Both the position numbers and the translations under genes were made by a program. The notes beneath the pieces are model-generated. The model saw only the letters and a program-made list of their open reading frames with translations. It searched no databases and was not told the origin of the DNA. A stretch of 64,000 nt of DNA from Citricoccus alkalitolerans (GTDB taxonomy: Bacteria > Actinomycetota > Actinomycetes > Actinomycetales > Micrococcaceae). Below are positions 57,960-64,000 of this stretch, piece by piece. The number at the start of each line of letters is the position of its first letter. Position 1 is the stretch's first letter. The stretch lies in NCBI RefSeq assembly GCF_039528175.1, contig NZ_BAAALH010000002.1, forward strand, positions 1,550,001 to 1,614,000, written 5' to 3'.

Positions 57960-59312
57960 TCAGGACTCCCGGGAAGCGGACGAGCCGGACGAGCCGTCGG
58001 GACCGGACGCGTCTGCTGGACCTGAGGCGTCCGAGACGCCTGTCGCCTCCTGCGAGCCCGGCTCCACCTTCTGCGCAGCTCCGAGTTTCTCGCTGGACGG
58101 GCGCTGGCGGCTGATGCGCCAATAGCGCAGCCGTTGGGCCGTGGTGGCCTTGGCATCTGCGCGGTCCTTCGCGTCCAGGGGATCTTGACCGAGAACGGGG
58201 TCGTCGCCTGCCTGGTAGCGGTTCGACCAGACCTGGATCAGGGTCCAGGCCACAGCGGTGTAGGGCACGGCCAGGATGGCGCCGAAGATGCCGCCGACGA
58301 TGGTGCCGATCGTCAAGGCGAGCAGCACGATCAAGGCGTGCAGGCTGAGCGTGCGCCCCATTACGACGGGCTGGAGGAAGTTCCCCTCAACTTGGTTGAC
58401 GACGATCACGATGGCGATCACGATCAGCGCCTCGAGCGGGCCGGTGGTCACCAGCGCCACGAGTGCGGCGAGGACACCGGCGACGGTGGCGCCGACAATC
58501 GGGATGAACCCGCCGATGAACACGATTACCGCCAGGGGCAACGCCAGCGGAATACCGATGACGAACAGGCCGATGCCGATGAGGACGGCGTCTACAGCCG
58601 CCACGGTGGCCGTGCCACGGACATAGCCGCCCAGTACCTCGGAGGAGCGGTCCACGGACTCGGCGAGCTTGGCCCGGGTCTCACCCTGGAACCAGCGAAG
58701 GCCGAAGTTGACGATCTTCCAGCCGTCCTTGAGGAGGAAGAACAGCACCACGATCATCAGTACGAGTCCGGTGAGGAAGTTGGTGGCGGCAGAGATCCCG
58801 GTGAGGGTGCCGCTGGCCAGGCCGCTGGCGTAGTCACCGCTGGCAAGGAAGTCATTGATCTGTTGCGTGGCGTCATCGATCAGCGAGGTATCGATGGGTA
58901 GCGGACCGGACGTCACGAAGTCCTGAAGCTGCTGCCACCCCTCCACTGCCGAAGAGACCAAAGAGTCCCATTCATTGCGGATGGCGAACACCACGCCGGT
59001 GACCACCCCGCCCACCAGCAGCAGGATGACCAAGAAGGACATCAGGGTGGCCAGCAGGTGCGACCATCCCTTGCCGACCAACCAGCGCACCAGGGGTGAG
59101 ACGGCCGAGGCCAGGATGAGGGCCACCAGCACGGCGAGCACCACCACGCTCACGCGCAGCAGCACCACGATCACCCCGACCGCCACGGCGGCGATCAGCA
59201 GCGTCTGCCCGGCACGGGCACCCACACGGCCCAGACCGTCAGACCAGGGGCCCTTCACCTCTGCACCGTCAGTCACTGAGGGACCGGTGTCGGGCTGGGT
59301 CTCTGTGCTCAT
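57960..59312 (-). CDS. AI-2E-family transporter
   Basis: A 450-residue membrane protein with about eight helices (TLLIAAVAVGVIVVLLRVSV, LVALILASAVSPLVRWLVG, FLTGLVLMIVVLFFLLKDG, ALPLAVIVFIGGFIPIVGA). The conserved IPIVGATVAG and QVEGNFLQPVVMGRTLSLH identify the AI-2E/YdiK/PerM family. Soluble tails at both ends are charged; the C-terminal one is Ser/Gly/Glu-rich. Members export signalling compounds or exchange sodium and protons. The substrate here is not defined. It converges on tsaB with 6 bases between. Confidence 0.88.
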   Translation of the reverse strand: MSTETQPDTGPSVTDGAEVKGPWSDGLGRVGARAGQTLLIAAVAVGVIVVLLRVSVVVLAVLVALILASAVSPLVRWLVGKGWSHLLATLMSFLVILLLVGGVVTGVVFAIRNEWDSLVSSAVEGWQQLQDFVTSGPLPIDTSLIDDATQQINDFLASGDYASGLASGTLTGISAATNFLTGLVLMIVVLFFLLKDGWKIVNFGLRWFQGETRAKLAESVDRSSEVLGGYVRGTATVAAVDAVLIGIGLFVIGIPLALPLAVIVFIGGFIPIVGATVAGVLAALVALVTTGPLEALIVIAIVIVVNQVEGNFLQPVVMGRTLSLHALIVLLALTIGTIVGGIFGAILAVPYTAVAWTLIQVWSNRYQAGDDPVLGQDPLDAKDRADAKATTAQRLRYWRISRQRPSSEKLGAAQKVEPGSQEATGVSDASGPADASGPDGSSGSSASRES

Positions 59313-59606
59313 GCAGGTACTCCTGGTTCTCGGGGGTTTGTGACCGACCTGTCCGTGCTGGTGCGCGGTGCAGCGGATTCCACGTGCCGTGCACTGCCCA
59401 CTCTAAGTCCGCCATGCCGCCGGCCCCAGGATCTGGGTCGCACGATGTGGCCCGCACCGGGCGATTTGGGGGTAATTCGTGCGACGTGGTGGTTTTCGTT
59501 TCGACCTGCGACGAGGGCCCGCCCGCGTGACGGGTGGTCACGCGAGCGGGCCCTCAGGTGGTGCTGGATCAACTCCGACCAGCTGGCCGGTACTGTCCTG
59601 GAGGTG
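59313..59606. other. Intergenic stretch between AI-2E and SLH genes
   Basis: It holds the terminator at 59513-59555 and should hold the promoter of the AI-2E-type gene. No gene is supported. Confidence 0.4.
59513..59555 (-). terminator. Long hairpin after the second SLH gene
   Basis: A 19-bp stem with one mismatch (GAGGGCCCGCCCGCGTGAC against GTCACGCGAGCGGGCCCTC) and a 5-base loop, about 50 bases past the stop of the SLH gene read from the right. Confidence 0.65.
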
Positions 59607-61676
59607 TCAGTTGTTCAGCGCGGTGTTGTAGCGCTCGAGGAAGGCGGCGATTTCGGCCCGGCTGATGTTGTCGTGGGTTCCGAAGGATCCGTCAGCATTG
59701 CCGAACGCGATCTGCTGCTCATGCAGCCAGCTGATCGCCTCGTACTCGTTGGTGGTCTCCGGGTCCACGTCGGTGAACTCGGAGGTCTCCGGGGCGGTGT
59801 ACTCGCCTTCCTGAACGGCCTGACGGAACAGGATGGCCGCGACCTGGCCGCGGGTCATGTTCTGGCCGGCTCGGAAGGTCTTGTCGGCGTAGCCGGTGAC
59901 CACGCCGTTCTCGGTGGCCCAGGCGATCTCCTCGTAGAAGTTGTGCGTGGGGGGAACATCGGTCAGGTCGATGCTGTCCGGGGCGGTGAATTCCTCATCG
60001 GCGTAGCGGAAGAGGAACGTCACGGCCTCGCCGCGGGTGACGGCGTTGTAGGGCTTGAACGTGCCGTCGGTGTAGCCGGTGGTGATCTCGTTCTCCACGA
60101 GCCAGGTCACGGGAGCGTAGAACCACTGGCCCTCGGAGACGTCCGAGAAGGAGATCGGCTCGGCCTCGGCGACGGCCGCCGTCGGGGCGCTGATCCGGCT
60201 GGTGGTGTTGTAGCCGGCCAAGGTCCCGGTCACGGTGACGGTGATCCGCTGGCCGACCTGGTCCTCGGTCGGGGTGAAGGTGGCCTCGGTGGCCCCTTCG
60301 ATGGCTTCGCCGTCGGCACTCCACTGGTAGCTCAGCTCGACGCCCTCAGGTCCCCAGTCGCCGGACTCGGCAGTCAGGGCCTCGCCCACCGTGGCCTCAC
60401 CGGTGACGGCCGGGGTGACCGGTGCCAGGTCGGCAGCGGCCACCGCCTCGGTGGCCTCGCTGGTCACAGAGTCGGACTCGTAGCCGTCCAGGGAACCGGT
60501 CACGGTGACGGTGATGGCCTGGCCCAGGTGATCAGCGGTCAAGGCCAGGGTGGAGTCGGTGGCATCTTCGATCACTTCACCGTCGGCGTTCCACTGATAG
60601 GCCAGCTCGACGCCCTCGGGGCCCCAGTCGCCGGCGTCAACGGTCAGGGTCTCGGTGACCATGGCCTCGCCGGTCACGGTGGGGGTGGCGGTGACGACGA
60701 AGGAATCACCCGCATTGAACTCATAGGTCCACTCGGAGGTGGCGTCCTCGGCGAAGTGGTAGCCATCGTCGGCGCGGGCCTCGACGGTCACCGTGCCCGA
60801 CGCCTCATGCTCGCCGGCCTCGAACTCTTCGCCGTTCACGACGTAGGTCACGTTCTCGGCCGCGGGGACGGTGTAGACGTCATCCTCGGTGCCCGAAGGG
60901 TCCGTGAAGGTCACGGCCGCCGGGGTGGCCAGGTCGGTCTCGAGGAACTCGTGGGTCCACTCGGTGGTGGCGTCCTCGGCGAACTCAAAGTCGTCCTGGG
61001 CGGTCGCGGTGATGACGACCGTCCCTGTGGCCTCTTCCGTGTAGGTTCCGGCCTCCGTGTCCTCGCCGTTCACAGCGAAAACCACGCCGTCGACCTCCGG
61101 GATGACGAACGCGTCGTTCTCCGTGCCGTTCTCATCCGTGAACTCAGGAGCCGTCAGCGCGATCACCTGGTTGTACCGCGTGGTGACGGAGGCGAGGACC
61201 CCGGCGTTCTCCAGCTCGGCCGGGACGACCTGGTTGCCCAGGGAGTCTCCCAGGGACACCAGGGTGATCTCCCAGTCGCCGGCCGCCGCGCCGGAGGGAA
61301 TGGTGATGGTCTTCTGGAACTCGCCCTCCTGGGCGGTTCCGGAAACCAGTTCCATGCTTCCGAGGCCATGGCTCTGAGTCGTTCCCGTGCTCTTGGCGAC
61401 GATGACCGGTTCTGCGGTGTCACCGTCTTCGTCCGTGATGTCCACTCCGGTCTCATCCGTGATGGTCGCTGTCACGGTGACCACGGCGTCGCCGTTGTCC
61501 AGGTTGAAATCGGATTCACTGATCTCAACCGAGACCAGGTCTGGAGCGTCGGTGTCCGGGCTGGCCTGGGGCGTGGCCGCAGCCGCACCGGCGGCTGAGA
61601 GCCCGATGACCATTGCGGCGCTGGAAGTGACGGCGAGAGAGCGAGTGCCCAGGCGCTTGAGTGATGAGGGTTCCAT
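59607..61676 (-). CDS. SLH-anchored surface protein with Ig-like repeats
   Basis: A 689-residue secreted protein. Signal peptide: RSLAVTSSAAMVIGLSAAGA then AAAAT. A beta-rich domain follows (residues about 40-170). Two related repeats (FTDENGTENDAFVIPEVDGV and FTDPSGTEDDVYTVPAAENV) and two Ig-like repeats (DAGDWGPEGVELAYQWNADG and ESGDWGPEGVELSYQWSADG) lie between. Three SLH repeats at about 500-689 end it (ITTGYTDGTFKPYNAVTRGE). It is acidic overall. It is probably a structural S-layer or adhesion protein; no enzyme motif was seen. ATG 61676 fits the signal. Confidence 0.88.
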   Translation of the reverse strand: MEPSSLKRLGTRSLAVTSSAAMVIGLSAAGAAAATPQASPDTDAPDLVSVEISESDFNLDNGDAVVTVTATITDETGVDITDEDGDTAEPVIVAKSTGTTQSHGLGSMELVSGTAQEGEFQKTITIPSGAAAGDWEITLVSLGDSLGNQVVPAELENAGVLASVTTRYNQVIALTAPEFTDENGTENDAFVIPEVDGVVFAVNGEDTEAGTYTEEATGTVVITATAQDDFEFAEDATTEWTHEFLETDLATPAAVTFTDPSGTEDDVYTVPAAENVTYVVNGEEFEAGEHEASGTVTVEARADDGYHFAEDATSEWTYEFNAGDSFVVTATPTVTGEAMVTETLTVDAGDWGPEGVELAYQWNADGEVIEDATDSTLALTADHLGQAITVTVTGSLDGYESDSVTSEATEAVAAADLAPVTPAVTGEATVGEALTAESGDWGPEGVELSYQWSADGEAIEGATEATFTPTEDQVGQRITVTVTGTLAGYNTTSRISAPTAAVAEAEPISFSDVSEGQWFYAPVTWLVENEITTGYTDGTFKPYNAVTRGEAVTFLFRYADEEFTAPDSIDLTDVPPTHNFYEEIAWATENGVVTGYADKTFRAGQNMTRGQVAAILFRQAVQEGEYTAPETSEFTDVDPETTNEYEAISWLHEQQIAFGNADGSFGTHDNISRAEIAAFLERYNTALNN

Positions 61677-61847
61677 ATTGAACCTTTCAGTATTTCGTTA
61701 GGGGTGTGACCACAGTAACTCTGTATGAGGTCAGGTGTGCAAGGGATTTTGAATATTTCACCAGATTAATGAAGTTTTGGTTTCATCTCCGTAGTGGTTC
61801 TTGGCCGTTCTGTGGTCTTCCGAGGTGACTGCGCCCATGATGGAGGA

Positions 61848-62714
61848 GTGGATTTCGCCGACGAACCCGAACTCCCGGTCCTGCTGCCGCACCCGCTGAC
61901 GGGCCAGCCGTTCTCCTCGCCCGTGCCGTCCGGCACTGGCTGGCCAGAGGACCCTGCCGGGCCCACGACGCCGTCCGCCACCTCGGCCGCACAGGTCCGG
62001 AGGCTGGCGGGCACCGCTCAGTCCCTGACCGACGTCGACGCCCGGGTCTCCGTGTGCCGTGCCTGCCCGCGGCTGGTGGACTGGCGGGAATCGGTGGCGG
62101 CGGGCAAACGCAAGGCCTTTCTCGGCGAGCCCTATTGGGGCCGTCCCGTGCCGTCGCTGGGAGATGAGCAGCCACGTGTCCTCGTGGTGGGGTTGGCCCC
62201 GGCCGCGCACGGCGGGAACCGCACCGGCCGGATGTTCACCGGTGACCGCTCGGGGGACTGGATCCACGCGGCCCTGTACCGGGCCGGCTACGCCGCCCGG
62301 CCGACGTCGGTGTCCGCCGGGGACGGGCAGCGCCTCAGGGGCGTCCGCATGGTGGCCCCGGTGCACTGCGCCCCGCCGGACAACAAGCCGACGCCGGCCG
62401 AGCGGGCCGCGTGCGGACCGTGGCTGGACCGCGAACTCCAGTTGGCCACCACCGTGGAGTCGATCCTGGTGCTGGGCGGTATCGGCTGGCAGTCCCTGCA
62501 TGCCGCAGCGGCACGCGTGGGCTGGGCTCTGCCGCGTCCACGGGCGACGTTCGGCCACGGAGCGCAGACGGTGTTCACGGTGCCGGGCAGTGGTGCCGAT
62601 GCCGGCAGTTCGAGGACGGTGCGCGTGATCGGCTCTTACCACGTCTCCCAGCAGAACACCTTTACCGGGCGCTTGACGGAGCAGATGCTGGACGAGGTCA
62701 TCGCCCGGCTGTGA
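61848..62714 (+). CDS. Family 5 (UdgB-type) uracil-DNA glycosylase
   Basis: A 288-residue DNA-repair enzyme with an iron-sulfur cluster. It has VCRACPRLVDWRESVA and PVHCAPPDNKPTPAERAACG (four Cys), the active-site motif VVGLAPAAHGGNRTGRMFTG and the later IGSYHVSQQNTFTGRL, all typical of UdgB, which removes uracil and other deaminated bases. GTG 61848 directly follows GGAGGA, which is closer than ideal; the frame is open to 61794, so the start is uncertain. About 50 residues before the Cys motif are low complexity. Confidence 0.9.
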   Translation: MDFADEPELPVLLPHPLTGQPFSSPVPSGTGWPEDPAGPTTPSATSAAQVRRLAGTAQSLTDVDARVSVCRACPRLVDWRESVAAGKRKAFLGEPYWGRPVPSLGDEQPRVLVVGLAPAAHGGNRTGRMFTGDRSGDWIHAALYRAGYAARPTSVSAGDGQRLRGVRMVAPVHCAPPDNKPTPAERAACGPWLDRELQLATTVESILVLGGIGWQSLHAAAARVGWALPRPRATFGHGAQTVFTVPGSGADAGSSRTVRVIGSYHVSQQNTFTGRLTEQMLDEVIARL

Positions 62715-62731
62715 ACGGCCCGCGCGCCACG

Positions 62732-63280
62732 TCAAGGGGACAAGGGCACCGTCTTCACGATCCGGTGCCGCGGCCGGTGGCCATGTCCCTGGAGCGTCGA
62801 CTCGACCAGGTGCACCTCATCCACGGTCCAGATCCGGGAGCTGAACGTTTCCAGCACGCGGATCCAGCGCGTGGCATTCGTGCGGCCAGGGCGCGCCAGC
62901 GTCAGGTGCGGATGAAAGGCCTTGCCATCGGGCACGACGCCGGCCCGGTTGCCCGCCCCACGCGCCTTCCGTGCCAGCCGGGTCAGGTCCTCCGCACCGT
63001 CCTCGACGCCCAGCCACACCACCGCGGCACTGTCCGGATGGGGGAACGCCCCGGCCCCGTGCAGGCCGCAGGGGAAGGACTCGACGCTCCGGACGGCGTC
63101 GTCCAGGTTCTCCTCGAGTGGCTCGATGGAACGGTCCGGCACGGAACCGAAGAACGCGAGCGTCAGGTGCATGTGCTCCGGGCCGGTCCACATCAGGCCC
63201 GGGCGGACGGAGAGGAACTCGGCCAGCTCCTCGCGGACGTCCTCGGGCGGGTAGACGGCCACGAACATGCGGGTACCCAT
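62732..63280 (-). CDS. thpR: RNA 2',3'-cyclic phosphodiesterase ThpR (2H family)
   Basis: A 182-residue 2H phosphoesterase. It has two HxTx motifs, HMHLTLAFFG and FHPHLTLARPG, spaced as in ThpR/LigT, and starts RMFVAVYPPEDVREEL. The family opens 2',3'-cyclic phosphates on RNA. ATG 63280 fits, although the frame starts a few residues earlier than the beta strand. It converges on the uracil glycosylase gene. Confidence 0.9.
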   Translation of the reverse strand: MGTRMFVAVYPPEDVREELAEFLSVRPGLMWTGPEHMHLTLAFFGSVPDRSIEPLEENLDDAVRSVESFPCGLHGAGAFPHPDSAAVVWLGVEDGAEDLTRLARKARGAGNRAGVVPDGKAFHPHLTLARPGRTNATRWIRVLETFSSRIWTVDEVHLVESTLQGHGHRPRHRIVKTVPLSP

Positions 63281-63365
63281 GGACGATTTTTATGCCACGC
63301 AAGGTCTGGAGAGCAAGACGCCGTTGCCTCAGAGCGAGGCCGAGCGGCGAGGATCCGGTCAGTGT

Positions 63366-64000
63366 TCACGAGTCGTCTTTGGCTTCACGAACCTCGCGGG
63401 CGGAGGCCACGTCATCGACGATGACGGCGAGGTGCCTCAGGCTGGTGATCAGCGAACCGTACACCGGCCAGGCCGACTGCGGGAGGTCGTGGTCCTGGGA
63501 CATGGACTCGGAAAGGTTCGTCAGCCGGTCGTTGACCGGCTCCACCTCAGCATCGGGGTCGGCGATCGAACGTCCACAGTCGCGCAGGATCAATGACCAC
63601 TGATCGCGGAAGCGGTCATCCCACTGGCCCTCGGCGTAGGTGGCCTCATGCAGAGTCCTCGCCAGATGCCGGAGGTGGGAGACGCCCTCGTCCAGGCGCG
63701 CGAGGATCTCGACGTAGTCGTCCTGCTTCCCGTTCCCGGTCAGCGGCGTGCGGAGCCTGACGCCGTGCCGGCGGAGATACATGCGGGGATTGGCGCGCCG
63801 GCTCTCACGGGCGAAGCGCACGAACTCCCATGCGGTCCGCGTGTCGTCTTCCATGGACTCGGTCTGGGACATCCACGCCTCGGCCCGGTCCGTGTCCCAG
63901 GACTGCGAGAACTCGTCCGCCATCTCCTCCAGAACGCTGCCCATGCGACGGTTGACGGAATCGACGTAGCGGGCCGCCTGCCGGTCCCGGAGCGGCGGAA
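63366..64000 (-). CDS. FUSC-like protein C-terminal part, 5' end outside window
   Basis: The frame is open through the right edge: beyond the ATG at 63944 it reads RDRQAARYVDSVNRRMGSVL without a stop, so the gene is cut by the window. The visible 210 residues are soluble and helical (RTAWEFVRFARESRRANPRM, LDEGVSHLRHLARTLHEATY, PVYGSLITSLRHLAVIVDDV). The pattern resembles the cytoplasmic C-terminal domain of FUSC/aromatic-acid-exporter-type membrane proteins. Without the membrane part this is an inference. Confidence 0.5.
   Translation of the reverse strand, partial: PPLRDRQAARYVDSVNRRMGSVLEEMADEFSQSWDTDRAEAWMSQTESMEDDTRTAWEFVRFARESRRANPRMYLRRHGVRLRTPLTGNGKQDDYVEILARLDEGVSHLRHLARTLHEATYAEGQWDDRFRDQWSLILRDCGRSIADPDAEVEPVNDRLTNLSESMSQDHDLPQSAWPVYGSLITSLRHLAVIVDDVASAREVREAKDDS

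Noticed and set aside
57960..58901. Long plus-strand frame at 58134-58901
   Set aside because: Antisense to the AI-2E-type gene; Asp/Gly/His-rich translation typical of shadows.
59340..61598. A 752-codon plus-strand open frame
   Set aside because: Antisense shadow of the second SLH gene, of similar low-complexity composition.
1..64000. CRISPR arrays, tRNA and rRNA genes
   Set aside because: No regularly spaced repeats, tRNA cloverleaf ends or rRNA-like conserved sequence were seen on either strand by reading; a covariance search would be needed to exclude small RNAs.

Overview
The window is high-G+C actinobacterial DNA. Start codons are often GTG, genes are tightly packed with ATGA or GTGA overlaps, and the gene set includes a GAF-ANTAR regulator, a DUF3618/Holin-X operon, an MT0933-type antitoxin-like protein and AcpS/Nnr. 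The style fits the Micrococcaceae (Citricoccus, Micrococcus or Arthrobacter relatives). That placement is inference; no rRNA gene is present to test it. I saw no tRNA, rRNA or CRISPR array.

Left edge (1-8.8 kb): an exopolysaccharide locus. A Wzy-like polymerase (cut by the window edge), a Wzx-like flippase and a Wzc-type kinase lie in visibly lower-G+C DNA. A decayed in-frame chimera follows (nucleotide-sugar dehydrogenase joined to a DegT aminotransferase, with three internal stops), then a frameshifted IS481-type transposase, then intact rmlB and a fused rmlC-rmlD. RmlA, which supplies their dTDP-glucose, lies 22 kb away on the other strand (30.4-31.3 kb).

8.8-18.3 kb: glgX, a YdcF/SanA-like protein, then a duplicated acpS-nnr-small membrane protein unit. 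Copy 1 keeps a full acpS but has a shattered nnr. Copy 2 has a gutted acpS but an intact nnr. Between them sit a phage tail-spike-like gene on the minus strand and a fragment of a third nnr copy. Together the two copies preserve one working set of genes.

18.3-31.3 kb: a stress and cell-envelope region. It holds a four-gene membrane-protein run (4-TM protein, coiled-coil anchor protein, Holin-X, DUF3618), GlsB, VOC, a haem-oxygenase-like protein with CDGSH, UspA, Mn-catalase, a TrxB-like flavoprotein, a DUF6098 protein, an RNA m5U methyltransferase homologue lacking its catalytic cysteine, and a GAF-ANTAR regulator.

31.4-58 kb: alr-tsaE and tsaB, usually neighbours in actinobacteria, are separated by about 24 kb of accessory genes. 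These are a cysteine hydrolase/MFS/LysR operon, an S-layer-anchored metallophosphoesterase, nitroreductase, CBS protein, DUF4383, MBL hydrolase, a CIRCE-controlled Hsp20, hemerythrin, formamidase, zinc alcohol dehydrogenase, an unrecognised LpqN-like pair next to a 42-base assembly gap, the AztD zinc chaperone, galE, hydrolases and DUF3072. Short decayed pieces of DUF6098, Mn-catalase and SLH genes are scattered here.

58-64 kb: AI-2E-type transporter, a second large SLH surface protein, family-5 uracil-DNA glycosylase, ThpR, and a partial FUSC-like gene at the right edge.
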